Positions 16,962 through 26,367 of a stretch of 64,000 bases of DNA are shown piece after piece (positions within the stretch are counted from its first letter, which is position 1; the number at the start of each line of letters is the position of its first letter). The notes under the pieces were generated by a model that ran no database searches, was not told the DNA's origin, and was given only the letters and a program-made list of their open reading frames with translations. The stretch is from a bacterium (lineage in GTDB: Bacteria > Bacillota > Clostridia > Lachnospirales > Lachnospiraceae), in NCBI GenBank assembly GCA_029012425.1, contig JAQXMB010000085.1, positions 45,696 through 109,695 on the forward strand, read 5' to 3'. Both the position numbers and the translations under genes were made by a program.

Positions 16962-18563
16962 CTAATCCCAATCTTCATTCAACCAGTTTCGCAGCAGTGA
17001 TGCTACTGCCTCCGGTTTTTCATCAACAAACTTCTCAATCAAGAGTCGTGCCTCTGATTTTTCTGAATAAGCAATATCTTCTAAGTCGCTTGCCTGTTCT
17101 CTGGTTGATGCAAGCAGAGACTCAACAGAGAGCTCCGGCTCGAGCTCCTGTACCTGATCTCTTCTCGTACTGCGGAATACAACATATCCAAGCAATGCGA
17201 AAATCAACACTGCCAGTGCAATCTGGAAATAATCTGCAGCGGTTCTTCCGGATTTTGAAGAATACTGGAAAAACGGCACCTCATAGGCAACAATTGAAAT
17301 ATTATCAACCGGAAATCCGGTTGCATTTGAAACCAATGCGTAAAAATCTTCATCAACCTCTGTCTTCACACGAGCGGAATTGGCTGCCTTAAACTCCTCA
17401 AAGGTCATATCTTCAAGCTGCCCGGACTCTCTTAATGTATCCTCGTTGTACATCACATAGGTCGTAGCGACAACTGATACGGATGAAGTGTCATAATTGA
17501 TGGTTCCCGCACCACCGGTCGTCTTCGTCAGCCGCTCACTCGGCAGATAATCCTTTTTCGTCTCTGTGACACTTGATTCCGTATATTCATTATTCTCAAG
17601 CACATACGAATTGTCATTGTTGGAATCTGTTCCGGGAGGCGCTGCAAGTCCACCGACAGCTGTTGACTCATAGCTTGATTCACTGTCGAGATATCCCTGT
17701 GTCATTCCCTCTCCAACATAAAACTCATGATCGGTTATCACGCGGTTATCAAAACTCATATCAAGATTCATACCAACTTCCACATTGCTGTAAAGCTCTG
17801 TACCAATCATGACATCCTTGACACTCTTTTTAACTGACTGCTCATACTTCTGACGAAGTGCAAGCTGTGAATTGGCAGTTCCGATAATGGATGACTCATC
17901 TCCGCCGGAGTAGAGCACATTATTATCCGAATCCATAATAAAAATATTATCTGCGTTATCATTGCCAAGACCTGTTGCGATCAGCCTTGCAAGACCTGCC
18001 GCCTGTTCCTCATCCATCGCCCCGTTCAACGCCAGAACGACCCGTGCATAGCCCGGTTCTTTTTTTGCGATCAGTGTCCCATCGTCAGTCGGAAGATTTA
18101 ATGTGACATCTGCACTCTTAACATTATTGAGAAATTCTAGGGTCTCCTCAAGTTTATTCTCAAGATAGAGCTGATAACGCCGATCCTTGTCCGCTTCTGT
18201 TGTTGTAAAGCTGCCGTTTAATGCATCATCAATTGTAAAGCCCTTGGTCGGTATACTGTTCGAGCCAAGCAGAATTCTCGCATTCGGTTCATCCTGCGCA
18301 TGAATGGAAAAACGCAATCCGTCATTGCTCACCTCATACCAGATATCATTTGAAGTGAGTAATTCTTTCACCTGTGCAGCCTGTGCAGTATCTTCACATG
18401 TCGCAAGCTCAATCACTGTCGGTCTGCTGATGACATATGCAAGAATCACAATTGCCAAAACCATTGCAAGAACGATACTCACAATGAGAATCTGCTGTTT
18501 TCTATTAAATTTTTTCCACCAGTCGACAATCTGCTCCCAGATTCTCTGAAGTCTCTCCTGCAT
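16962..18563 (-). CDS. fliF: FliF, flagellar MS-ring protein
   Basis: A 533-residue protein with two membrane helices, near residues 24-46 and 444-462. Between them lie ring-building motifs (about 48-220), followed by a long Ser/Thr/Asn-rich insert (about 280-360) that contributes to the beta-collar. The C-terminal cytoplasmic tail ends with SLLRNWLNEDWD, the FliG-binding helix. FliF is the first ring assembled and houses the export gate. Length is typical. Confidence 0.97.
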   Translation of the reverse strand: MQERLQRIWEQIVDWWKKFNRKQQILIVSIVLAMVLAIVILAYVISRPTVIELATCEDTAQAAQVKELLTSNDIWYEVSNDGLRFSIHAQDEPNARILLGSNSIPTKGFTIDDALNGSFTTTEADKDRRYQLYLENKLEETLEFLNNVKSADVTLNLPTDDGTLIAKKEPGYARVVLALNGAMDEEQAAGLARLIATGLGNDNADNIFIMDSDNNVLYSGGDESSIIGTANSQLALRQKYEQSVKKSVKDVMIGTELYSNVEVGMNLDMSFDNRVITDHEFYVGEGMTQGYLDSESSYESTAVGGLAAPPGTDSNNDNSYVLENNEYTESSVTETKKDYLPSERLTKTTGGAGTINYDTSSVSVVATTYVMYNEDTLRESGQLEDMTFEEFKAANSARVKTEVDEDFYALVSNATGFPVDNISIVAYEVPFFQYSSKSGRTAADYFQIALAVLIFALLGYVVFRSTRRDQVQELEPELSVESLLASTREQASDLEDIAYSEKSEARLLIEKFVDEKPEAVASLLRNWLNEDWD

Positions 18564-18588
18564 GGTTTATCTCCTCACCATCCTATGC

Positions 18589-18894
18589 TTAAATCTGCAT
18601 ATTCATAATCGAATTGTACGCTTCAATCACTTTATCACGCACTGCAACGGTATACGACAACGCGACATTTGCCTTTTGCTGTGCAATCTGCAAATCATGT
18701 GTATTGACCGCATCTCCAAGTGCAAACTGTATCTCCATTGACTCTGCCGTATTCTGCAGGTCATTTGTCTCATTCAGCATATTCAGGGCACTCGAAAAAA
18801 TGGTATCAAAGCCGGAATCCACATTCACGCGTCTGCTTGTATCATCCAGTGCGATTGCCTCACACCTGATATTGCGAATCGCATTAATGTCCAT
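18589..18894 (-). CDS. fliE: FliE, basal-body junction protein
   Basis: A small helical protein of 101 residues with the FliE C-terminal signature: DLQIAQQKANVALSYTVAVR, then KVIEAYNSIMNMQI. FliE links the MS ring to the proximal rod. It follows flgB and flgC, the invariant order in Firmicute flagellar operons, and is 25 bp upstream of fliF. Confidence 0.95.
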   Translation of the reverse strand: MDINAIRNIRCEAIALDDTSRRVNVDSGFDTIFSSALNMLNETNDLQNTAESMEIQFALGDAVNTHDLQIAQQKANVALSYTVAVRDKVIEAYNSIMNMQI

Positions 18895-18908
18895 AGGTTA
18901 CCCTCCAA

Positions 18909-19352
18909 TTAATTCTGTCCAATACCAATTCCCGCAGATGCAATTGCCTTGCTCGCCTCAAACGCTGTTGCATTTGCTTCATAGGCACGGCTTGCATCAA
19001 TCAGATTCGTCATCTCGGTAACAATGTTCACATTGGGATATGATACATATCCATTCTCATCTGCATCCGGATGCGACGGATCATATTCCATGATAAAATC
19101 ACTTGCGGTATCTTCTTTCACGGAAGACACCTTTACACCGTCTCCGCGAAACTGCGACCTGTGACTCTGAAGAATATCCGAAAACGGTGTTAACCGCTTC
19201 TGCTCAAAGGTCACAATCTTTCTCCGGTAAGGAGTCCCGTCATCGGTTCTGGTTGTATTAACATTCGCAATATTGTCTGCAATAATGTCCGTACGAAAAC
19301 GCTCGGCCGTCATGCCTGATGCACTGATATCAAAAGATTGAAATAAACCCAT
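18909..19352 (-). CDS. flgC: FlgC, proximal rod protein
   Basis: A 147-residue protein with the rod-protein N-terminal motif (SASGMTAERFRTDIIADNIANVNT) and the C-terminal partner helix (VTEMTNLIDASRAYEANATAFE). The central DPSHPDADENGYVSYPNVN stretch is diagnostic of FlgC. It assembles the proximal rod with FlgB and FlgF. It lies 13 bp downstream of flgB. Confidence 0.97.
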   Translation of the reverse strand: MGLFQSFDISASGMTAERFRTDIIADNIANVNTTRTDDGTPYRRKIVTFEQKRLTPFSDILQSHRSQFRGDGVKVSSVKEDTASDFIMEYDPSHPDADENGYVSYPNVNIVTEMTNLIDASRAYEANATAFEASKAIASAGIGIGQN

Positions 19353-19365
19353 ACATTACCTCCTT

Positions 19366-19764
19366 TTATGAACCAATCGCAGTCTTGAGTCTCGAAAACT
19401 CCTGTGTTACACTGTTTGACATTAACTGATAGCGAAGCTGCTCTGATGCAAGCTCCACATTCTCATTATCCACATCCACATTATTTCCATCCAGACGGTA
19501 GTCATATCCGTATGCAGCCATGTCCAGATGTGCGGTTGCCGTTAAATGCGTCAGATTTACATTGTTAATTTTCTGGTCCAATGAAATGTATTTGTTTTTA
19601 TCAAGCTCTTCCCTGAGCAGGCTCTCAAAATCCACTTCACGGCGTTTATAACCGGGCGTATTAACATTCGCCAGATTATGCGCAATAACTGTCTCACGAA
19701 GATTGCTCGCATCGAGCGCTTTATCAAGCACATTGATGTAATTGTAAGCGTTTGTCTGAATCAT
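19366..19764 (-). CDS. flgB: FlgB, proximal rod protein and first gene of the flagellar operon
   Basis: A 132-residue protein with the motif RETVIAHNLANVNTPGYKRREVDFESLL and a C-terminal ENVELASEQLRYQLMSNSV helix, typical of FlgB. I place the start at the ATG at 19764 (MIQTNAYNY), which has an AAAGGAG site 8 bases upstream. A longer open frame continues to 19947 but runs through the promoter region and has no family similarity. A sigma-A-like promoter lies about 45 bp upstream. In Bacillus subtilis the homologous operon also begins with flgB right after codY. Confidence 0.96.
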   Translation of the reverse strand: MIQTNAYNYINVLDKALDASNLRETVIAHNLANVNTPGYKRREVDFESLLREELDKNKYISLDQKINNVNLTHLTATAHLDMAAYGYDYRLDGNNVDVDNENVELASEQLRYQLMSNSVTQEFSRLKTAIGS

Positions 19765-19810
19765 GTTCCTGCTCCTTTCATAGGTATACGAAAACCCATT
19801 CTTAAACTCT

Positions 19811-19838
19811 AGTATAAGTAATTTAGGAAAAAAGACAA
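19811..19838 (-). promoter_or_regulatory. Sigma-A-like promoter of the flagellar operon (flgB)
   Basis: On the minus strand TTGTCT (-35, 19833-19838) and TATACT (-10, 19811-19816) are separated by 16 bp. Start of transcription is expected near 19804, about 40 bases before the flgB ATG. The box upstream of the -35 that resembles a CodY site is listed separately. Confidence 0.6.
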
Positions 19839-19871
19839 GAGGTTTTTTGGACTTTTTTACACGATATTGTA

Positions 19872-19886
19872 TATTTCCGGAAAAAT
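19872..19886. promoter_or_regulatory. Possible CodY-binding box upstream of the flgB promoter
   Basis: The minus-strand sequence ATTTTTCCGGAAATA matches the CodY consensus AATTTTCWGAAAATT at 11 of 15 positions and is a near-palindrome. It lies about 35 bp upstream of the flgB -35 and directly downstream of the codY gene. CodY is known to repress the fla/che operon in B. subtilis. Four mismatches leave this uncertain. Confidence 0.3.
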
Positions 19887-19948
19887 ATGCACAACATGTG
19901 CCCGGCTTATCAACAACGATCAGCTCATTCCAAATCTCATATATCACA

Positions 19949-19979
19949 AAAGGGATTTACGAAATTCGTAAATCCCTTT
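19949..19979 (-). terminator. Rho-independent terminator of codY
   Basis: AAAGGGATTTACGAA and TTCGTAAATCCCTTT form a perfect 15-bp inverted repeat around one central base, giving at least 12 stem pairs with a small loop. On the minus strand it is followed by a short T run. It lies 42 bp after the codY stop and separates the comM-dprA-topA-codY unit from the flagellar operon. Confidence 0.75.
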
Positions 19980-20021
19980 GTTTCCTGCAGTTATCCGTTT
20001 CTGCAATCGTATCTGTTATGA

Positions 20022-20804
20022 TTAAATCAGTCTCTGCTGTTGTTTTACCCGCTCAAGTTCATCAAATACAACATCATTGATGACCTTAATGTAGGTTCCT
20101 TTCATACCGGATGAACGCGATTCAATTACTCCGGCACTCTCAAATTTTCTGAGTGCATTCACGATTACGGATCTTGTGATTCCGACTCTGTCCGCAATCT
20201 TACTTGCGACAAGAATTCCTTCACTTCCGTCTAACTCGTCAAAGATATGTATGATTGCTTCCAGCTCCGAAAACGATAATGTGGAAATCGCCGATTTTAC
20301 AATGTGGATTTTGCGAGTCTCTTCCGCACTCTCCTCATTGACAGAACGCAGCATTTCCAATCCGACAACCGTTGTACCGTATTCGGTCAGAATAATGTCA
20401 TCTATTCCGTAATCGCTGTCCGTGCGATACACAAAAAGTGTTCCCAACCGTTCTCCGGCAATATCAATCGGTGCAATAATTGCAGAATAACCTTTGATGT
20501 CCACGGTAAAGCCCAATGTTTCAAGATTAACATTCTCTTTTGTTGATAATATTCCAAGCAATCGTTCATTTAACATGGAATCAATCAAATCGCCGATGTC
20601 AACATTGATTAATTCTTTTAGTTCACGGGTCTGGCGCGTCATGGATCTTCCGAGCACCTTTCCCTTTCTGCTGATTACAAGCACATTCGAGTCTAATATT
20701 TCGGTAAGGACCTCACAAATATCGTTGAACACAACCTTGGTTGAGCGATTATTATGAAGCAATTTGTTAATTTTACGCGTCTTATCCAATAGTTGAACGC
20801 TCAT
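20022..20804 (-). CDS. codY: CodY, GTP/branched-chain-amino-acid-responsive transcriptional repressor
   Basis: A 260-residue protein, the same length as Bacillus CodY. The N-terminal GAF-type ligand-binding domain spans about residues 1-155 (KTRKINKLL, then RKGKVLGRSMTRQTRE). The C-terminal winged helix-turn-helix contains ASKIADRVGITRSVIVNAL and ESRSSGMKGTYIKVIN, nearly identical to the Bacillus DNA-binding domain. CodY represses starvation, motility and competence genes when isoleucine/valine and GTP are plentiful. Placement between topA and flgB preserves the Bacillus order in condensed form (without xerC/codV, clpQ and clpY). A terminator follows. Confidence 0.98.
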   Translation of the reverse strand: MSVQLLDKTRKINKLLHNNRSTKVVFNDICEVLTEILDSNVLVISRKGKVLGRSMTRQTRELKELINVDIGDLIDSMLNERLLGILSTKENVNLETLGFTVDIKGYSAIIAPIDIAGERLGTLFVYRTDSDYGIDDIILTEYGTTVVGLEMLRSVNEESAEETRKIHIVKSAISTLSFSELEAIIHIFDELDGSEGILVASKIADRVGITRSVIVNALRKFESAGVIESRSSGMKGTYIKVINDVVFDELERVKQQQRLI

Positions 20805-20871
20805 ACGACAGACACCTCTTTCTAAAATGCGTTGTTAAGTATGCTAATCATACAACAATTTTTCAGATAAT

Positions 20872-22941
20872 TCAATGTTTTCTTACCTCAATGTATCCAC
20901 ATTGTTCATCAGAGCACACATTTTTCGCTCCTTTTTCAACCATATAGCTTCCACATTTCGGACATTTTTCTTTCACAGGCTTTGCCCAAGACATAAAATC
21001 GCACTCAGGATTACTCTCACACCCGTAATATCTTCTACCCTTTTTCGTTTTGCGAAGCACAATGTCTTTTCCACACTTCGGACATTCAACGCCGATTTTT
21101 TCCAGATAGGGTTTGGTATTTCTGCATTCAGGGAATCCCGGGCAGGCAAGAAATTTTCCATGCGGTCCATATTTGATTACCATATTTCTACCGCAATCCT
21201 CGCAGATTACATCAGTAACCTCATCTGCAATCTCAACTCGTTCAAGCTTTTTCTCAGCCTCTGCTACAGCAGCCTCCAAATCAGGATAGAAATTACTGAT
21301 AATCGTCTTCCACTGAACCGTTCCCTCTTCTACCTTGTCAAGAAGCGATTCCATATTTGCCGTAAAGTGCTCGTCAACAATTGTCTCAAACGCTTCGACC
21401 ATGATTGAATTCACCGCTTCACCAAGTTCTGTCATATACAGATTCTTCTGCTCTTTAACAATATATCTTCTTCCAAGCAGCGTTGTAATTGTCGGCGCAT
21501 AGGTACTCGGGCGTCCGATTCCATGCTCCTCGAGTGCTTTTACAAGGGATGCCTCTGTAAAATGCGGCTGTGGCTGCGTGAAATGCTGTTTGCCCTCAAG
21601 CTTATCTAATGTGAGTGCAGCATTCTCATCGAGAGAACCAAGCAGCACATTACTCTCATTTTTTTCTTCGTCATCCAAATCATACACCGACATGAAGCCT
21701 TCAAATTTAACGCGTGATGCGGAAACATGAAAGCGATAATCTCCTGCTCCGATACGGACAGAGGTTGTCTCATATCTTGCAGGAGTCATACGGCTTGCAG
21801 CAAAACGATTCCAGATCAACTGATAGAGACGGAACTGATCTCTGGAAAGAGACTCTTTTATCATTACGGGCATTCTGGAAATGTCTGTCGGGCGAATTGC
21901 CTCATGAGCATCCTGAATTTTTCCCTTTGAGGATTTGTCCTCTGCTTTTTGGGCAGCATACTCCGGACCATACTTTTCTGAGATATAACTTCTTGCAGCG
22001 GCATCTGCCTCGTCAGCTACACGAACGGAGTCGGTACGAAGATATGTGATAATACCGACCGTGCCCTGACCTTTGATATCAACACCCTCATACAACTGCT
22101 GTGCCAGGCGCATAGTCTTTTGTGTAGAAAAATTCAATCGTTTTGACGCCTCCTGCTGAAGGGTACTTGTTGTAAAAGGTAACGGTGCCTTTTTTGAACG
22201 CTCTCCTGTTTTTACTTCTTTTACGGAAAAAGCTGTCTTGTCTAATTCTTCGATGAGTGCGTCAACCTGTTCCTTTTTATTCAGAGAAATCTTTTCCTTT
22301 TCTTTTCCGTCAAAAACGGCTACCAAAGGCTTCTTCTCTCCTGCAACTTTTAACGATGCCTCCAGCGACCAGTATTCCTGTGGAATGAATTCATTGATTT
22401 CATTTTCCCGATCACTGATCAGACGAAGTGCAACCGACTGAACACGGCCTGCGCTAAGTCCTCTTTTTACTTTACTCCAAAGTACCGGGCTGATTCGGTA
22501 TCCCACCATACGGTCAAGCATACGACGCGCCTGCTGGGCATTCACCAGATCCATGTCAATTTCTCTCGGATTTTTCAGTGATGCTTTCACTGCTGACTGC
22601 GTAATCTCATTAAATGTAATACGGTATACTTTCTTATCCTCCAGCTTGAGTGCATGATATAAATGCCATGAAATCGCCTCTCCCTCACGGTCCGGGTCAG
22701 TTGCAAGATATATTTTTTCCGCCTTCTTTACCTCTTTACGCAAATTGGCAAGAATCTCTCCCTTTCCGCGAATTGTAATATATTTGGGTTCAAAATCGTT
22801 TTCTGCATTAAATCCCAACTGACTTTTCGGCAAATCTCGGACATGCCCATTCGATGCCGCGACCTCGTAATTCTTTCCCAAAAATTTCTTAATTGTCTTC
22901 ACCTTCGCAGGCGACTCCACAATAACCAGATACTTTGCCAT
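20872..22941 (-). CDS. topA: TopA, DNA topoisomerase I (type IA)
   Basis: A 689-residue protein. The Toprim domain has acidic residues Glu9 and the TDPDREGE motif (Asp82, Asp84, Glu86). The catalytic tyrosine is in GIITYLRTDS (Tyr300). Three C4 zinc ribbons at the C-terminus begin CEDCG, CPKCGKD and CPKCGSY. The enzyme relaxes negative supercoils by single-strand passage. It lies 16 bp downstream of dprA and upstream of codY, as in Bacillus. Length and motif set are complete. Confidence 0.98.
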   Translation of the reverse strand: MAKYLVIVESPAKVKTIKKFLGKNYEVAASNGHVRDLPKSQLGFNAENDFEPKYITIRGKGEILANLRKEVKKAEKIYLATDPDREGEAISWHLYHALKLEDKKVYRITFNEITQSAVKASLKNPREIDMDLVNAQQARRMLDRMVGYRISPVLWSKVKRGLSAGRVQSVALRLISDRENEINEFIPQEYWSLEASLKVAGEKKPLVAVFDGKEKEKISLNKKEQVDALIEELDKTAFSVKEVKTGERSKKAPLPFTTSTLQQEASKRLNFSTQKTMRLAQQLYEGVDIKGQGTVGIITYLRTDSVRVADEADAAARSYISEKYGPEYAAQKAEDKSSKGKIQDAHEAIRPTDISRMPVMIKESLSRDQFRLYQLIWNRFAASRMTPARYETTSVRIGAGDYRFHVSASRVKFEGFMSVYDLDDEEKNESNVLLGSLDENAALTLDKLEGKQHFTQPQPHFTEASLVKALEEHGIGRPSTYAPTITTLLGRRYIVKEQKNLYMTELGEAVNSIMVEAFETIVDEHFTANMESLLDKVEEGTVQWKTIISNFYPDLEAAVAEAEKKLERVEIADEVTDVICEDCGRNMVIKYGPHGKFLACPGFPECRNTKPYLEKIGVECPKCGKDIVLRKTKKGRRYYGCESNPECDFMSWAKPVKEKCPKCGSYMVEKGAKNVCSDEQCGYIEVRKH

Positions 22942-22957
22942 TGTTTATTGTTCTCCT

Positions 22958-24025
22958 CTACCCCATCGAAATATAATGATTTTGAAAGACCTCCCGCACA
23001 AATCCTTTCTCCTCCAATGCGAACAGAAGCTCTGCCAGTGTAATGATATCAAGTGCGGTTTGTCTGCTTATTTCTTCTATTGATTTTGGATGCAAATCAA
23101 GGCAACTATACACCAACGCTTCATTCTTTTCAAGCGAAAGTTTATTTTTGTCTGTAAAAAAACCGATTTCTCCCGTCAGATCCTCCGGCGATAAAAGTAT
23201 GCCTGCACCCTGTTTAATCAGTCTGTTGCAGCCGGTACTTCTCTCATCTGTAATCCGCCCCGGAACGGCATAAACATCTTTTCCCTGCTCTAACGCCGCA
23301 TCTGCCGTGATGAGCGAACCGCTCTTTTCTTTCGCTTCCACTACTACTAATATGTCACTCAGTGCAGAAATAATCCGATTCCTTGCCGGAAATAATCCCG
23401 GGCGGGGCGATGTGTCCGGTGGATATTCTGACAGTATTCCGCCGTTTTCAACTATTTGTTCATACACCCTCCAGTTTTCAGGCGGATAAACGATATTGGG
23501 TCCACAGCCAAGCACACCGTAGGTTCTTCCGCCACCTTTCAATGCCCCTTCATGACCAAAGGTATCAATTCCGCGCGCCATGCCGCTGATGACGGCAATC
23601 CCGTTTTTCGCAAGAACTTCTCCGATTCTTTTTGCGCAATATTCCCCGTAAGGGCTGCAGTTTCTTGCACCGACAATTCCAACGGTTTTTTGTCTTTCCG
23701 GCGGCAGATGTCCAATAAAAAAAAGTGCGTACGGTGGATCAAATATGTCTCTTAGTCTTGATGGGTATTGTTCCTGTTCCCATGATACGAACTGTACACC
23801 ACTCTCCTGAAATTGTTCCCACGCATCAACCAGATTCCATTTTTTCTTACTTTCCCATATCAGATTCGCCGCCTGCTTACTGATTCCGTACATATGAAAC
23901 AGCTGACTCCCGTTTAATTCATAAATTGCCTTCGCATTCTCACAGTATTTATACAGCTGGTGAATGGTTTTTGTCCCAACTCCTTGTATATTTGCAAGCC
24001 AATATGTATACATCATTTCTTCCAA
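22958..24025 (-). CDS. dprA: DprA/Smf, DNA-processing protein that loads RecA during transformation
   Basis: A 355-residue protein: an N-terminal SAM/HhH-like part (NIQGVGTKTIHQLYKYC), a central Rossmann fold with VGARNCSPYGEYCAKRIGE and ISGMARGIDTFGHEGALKGG that binds single-stranded DNA, and a C-terminal winged-helix-like part (about 290-355). DprA protects incoming DNA and loads RecA. The start used is TTG at 24025, 7 bases after GGAGGG; an ATG at 24016 would shorten the protein by three residues. It sits between comM and topA. Confidence 0.95.
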   Translation of the reverse strand: MEEMMYTYWLANIQGVGTKTIHQLYKYCENAKAIYELNGSQLFHMYGISKQAANLIWESKKKWNLVDAWEQFQESGVQFVSWEQEQYPSRLRDIFDPPYALFFIGHLPPERQKTVGIVGARNCSPYGEYCAKRIGEVLAKNGIAVISGMARGIDTFGHEGALKGGGRTYGVLGCGPNIVYPPENWRVYEQIVENGGILSEYPPDTSPRPGLFPARNRIISALSDILVVVEAKEKSGSLITADAALEQGKDVYAVPGRITDERSTGCNRLIKQGAGILLSPEDLTGEIGFFTDKNKLSLEKNEALVYSCLDLHPKSIEEISRQTALDIITLAELLFALEEKGFVREVFQNHYISMG

Positions 24026-24028
24026 TTT

Positions 24029-25549
24029 CTATCCCTCCCAATACTTTTTATCAAGACTGCGAAAACAAACCGCTTCCGTCAGATGTCTCACTGTGATTGC
24101 TTTACTTTGATCCAAATCCGCAATTGTACGGGCGACTTTTAGCAGCTTATGATATGCTCTTGCCGATAAATCAAGTTTTTCAAACATCCGCTCCATGTAT
24201 TGCTTTTCCTTTGCGCCAAGCTCACAGTATTCTTCCAATCTTCCAACCGGTATCTGACTGTTGAAATACCATGTTTCATTTTCAAATCGTTCCTGTTGGA
24301 CCTGTTGTACCGCACATACGCGCTCACGAATCTGTGCAGAGCTTTCCTCTCTCTGCTTCTGTGTAAGATCCTGATAGGTCATCTGTTTTGCTTCCACACA
24401 CAGATCCATACGATCCAGCAACGGCTGCGATATTTTGGATAAATAGTTGCGAATCGATGTCTTCGTGCACCTGCATTTTTCCATATCCGGATAAAATCCG
24501 CACTTACACGGATTCATCGCACACACCAACAAAAAATCTGCGGGATAAGTGTAACTCCCGCTTGCCCTCGACAGGACAATCTGCTTATCTTCCAGTGGTT
24601 GTCGTAACAGCTCAATTGTATTTCTGTCAAACTCAGGAAGCTCATCCAAAAATAAGACTCCCCGATGCGCCATAGTAACCTCTCCGGGTTTTGGTACTGC
24701 ACCGCCTCCGGCAAGTCCCTGCGCTGATATTGTATGATGAGGCGCGCGAAACGGGCGCTCCTTCACAAGGTGATCAACCTTGTGCATCTGTCCGCAAATA
24801 CTGTATATTTTTGAAACCTCCATTCGTTCCGGCCGGTTCATCGGAGGCAGAATACCCGGTATGCGCTTTGCGAGCATTGTCTTTCCGGCTCCTGCCGGTC
24901 CAATCATCAGAAGATTGTGCATGCCACTCACCGCAATTTCACATGCTCGTTTTGCCATTGTCTGACCATGTACATCTGAAAAATCCAATTGCGGATACAC
25001 TTCTTCCAAACAGACGGCCCGCTCATAATCCGTATGAAAATCACCTTGAAAATAATTGTACACATCCATAAGTGTTGCAACTGCAACAACTTTTATTCCT
25101 TCTACCAGCAATGCCTCACTTTGGTTTTCCTTCGGAATAACAAATACTTCGATACCTGATTCATATGCCTTGAGTACAATTGGAAGAATCCCATCAACCG
25201 GGAGTATGGATCCACTAAGCCCGAGTTCACCGATAACCAGCGTGTTTTTCAGCTTTGCATCATCAATAATTCCCATGGCCGCCATAATTGCCACTGTGAT
25301 TGGAAGATCAAATCCGTTTCCGCTTTTTTTCACACTTGCCGGTGATAAATTAACGGTAATGCGCCTTGCCGGAAGCTTATGTCCGCAGTTGCGAAGTGCG
25401 GTTCGCACCCGGTTTTTTGATTCCTTTACTTCTGCGGCAAGAAATCCTACCATTTCAAAAACAGGCAGACCATCACTCACATCCGCCTCCGCCTGCACAA
25501 TCATTCCGTCGATTCCGTGCAAAATAGCTGTTGTTACTGTACTGTACAA
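24029..25549 (-). CDS. comM: ComM/YifB-family AAA+ Mg-chelatase-like helicase
   Basis: A protein of about 506 residues. The N-terminal Lon-protease-like (ChlI) domain spans about 1-165 (GLPVFEMVGFLAAEVKESKN). A AAA+ module follows with Walker A GPAGAGKTMLAKRIP and the VLFLDELPEF Walker B. The C-terminal helical domain has LSARAYHKLLKVARTIADL. ComM promotes branch migration of recombination intermediates in natural transformation. I choose the TTG at 25549 (start MYSTVTTA), which follows an AGGAGAGGAG site by 5-6 bases and matches where family members begin. The longer ATG reading adds nine Arg-rich residues. Confidence 0.93.
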   Translation of the reverse strand: MYSTVTTAILHGIDGMIVQAEADVSDGLPVFEMVGFLAAEVKESKNRVRTALRNCGHKLPARRITVNLSPASVKKSGNGFDLPITVAIMAAMGIIDDAKLKNTLVIGELGLSGSILPVDGILPIVLKAYESGIEVFVIPKENQSEALLVEGIKVVAVATLMDVYNYFQGDFHTDYERAVCLEEVYPQLDFSDVHGQTMAKRACEIAVSGMHNLLMIGPAGAGKTMLAKRIPGILPPMNRPERMEVSKIYSICGQMHKVDHLVKERPFRAPHHTISAQGLAGGGAVPKPGEVTMAHRGVLFLDELPEFDRNTIELLRQPLEDKQIVLSRASGSYTYPADFLLVCAMNPCKCGFYPDMEKCRCTKTSIRNYLSKISQPLLDRMDLCVEAKQMTYQDLTQKQREESSAQIRERVCAVQQVQQERFENETWYFNSQIPVGRLEEYCELGAKEKQYMERMFEKLDLSARAYHKLLKVARTIADLDQSKAITVRHLTEAVCFRSLDKKYWEG

Positions 25550-25643
25550 AAAGACTCCTCTCCTGCGGTGTCTCATTTGAAAATTGGCTGAAACAAGCCT
25601 GTGAAAGCATAAATATCTTATGCTTATGAGATGATATAGACAA

Positions 25644-25682
25644 AAAAAGATGGAATCATTCTATCATGGATTCCACCTTTTT
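25644..25682 (-). terminator. Rho-independent terminator of sigK
   Basis: On the minus strand AAAAAGGTGGAATC pairs with GATTCCATCTTTTT across an 11-base loop. There is one G-U pair, and the stem runs straight into a T tract. It lies 21 bp after the sigK stop. Confidence 0.8.
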
Positions 25683-25703
25683 CAAAGCATTTTCTTTCTG
25701 AAA

Positions 25704-26336
25704 TTATTCGATTTCGTTTTCAAAGCCCTCTCTTAATTTTGCCAAAGCTTTTTTCTCAATTCTACTTACATAAGATCTTGAAATTCCGATTCCTGCCGCA
25801 ATCTGTCGCTGCGTGAAAGCTTTTGTACCACCAAGTCCGTAACGCATGGTAATAATCTCCTGTTCACGCTTGGTAAGCAGCTTCGGCAGCAGCATCTGCA
25901 AGCGATGAAGTCTCCATTTCAAGTCAAGCTCCTCTTCCACATCCGGTTCATCGCTCTCACAGATATCAAGCAGACGAATCTGGTTTCCTTCCTTATCTGT
26001 CCCAACCGGCTCATAGAGGCTGACATCCCGCATAGTCTTCTTTCTTGCGCGCAAATACATCAGCAATTCGTTATCGATACAGCGCGCCGCGTAGGTTACC
26101 AGTCTGCTCCCTCGGTCGGGATTAAATGTCTTAACTGCTTTTATCAGCCCAATTGTCCCTACCGAGATTAATTCTTGTGTTTCCTCGTCAACATTCTGAT
26201 ATTTTTTCACAATATGTGCGACTAATCTCATATTGCGTTCAATAAGCGTATTGGTTGCTCCAACACTCCCGTCCTTCATAAGCGCCAGATACTCCCGCTC
26301 CTCCTGAACCGTAAGTGGCGGTAAAAATGTTTTCAA
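25704..26336 (-). CDS. sigK: Sigma-K, late mother-cell sporulation sigma factor (no pro-sequence, uninterrupted)
   Basis: A 210-residue sigma-70 family protein. Region 2 has [24 protein letters not shown] and ARCIDNELLMYLRARKKT. Region 4 has REQEIITMRYGL and a helix-turn-helix RQIAAGIGISRSYVSRIEKKAL. The match to Bacillus SigK begins at the point where the processed Bacillus protein starts. The TTG start at 26336 follows GGAG by 8 bases, with an in-frame stop just upstream, so there is no pro-peptide, as known for Clostridioides difficile. The gene is continuous; no skin-type element splits it. Confidence 0.93.
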   Translation of the reverse strand: MKTFLPPLTVQEEREYLALMKDGSVGATNTLIERNMRLVAHIVKKYQNVDEETQELISVGTIGLIKAVKTFNPDRGSRLVTYAARCIDNELLMYLRARKKTMRDVSLYEPVGTDKEGNQIRLLDICESDEPDVEEELDLKWRLHRLQMLLPKLLTKREQEIITMRYGLGGTKAFTQRQIAAGIGISRSYVSRIEKKALAKLREGFENEIE

Positions 26337-26367
26337 TCGCTCTGCTCCGATCTAATGGCATTTTTAC

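Noticed and set aside
19765..19947. Longer N-terminus for FlgB
   Set aside because: It crosses the promoter and the candidate CodY box and adds 61 residues not found in rod proteins; the internal ATG has a strong ribosome-binding site.
25704..26336. Skin-like element interrupting sigK
   Set aside because: The sigK reading frame is continuous through regions 2 to 4 and no recombinase gene is present.
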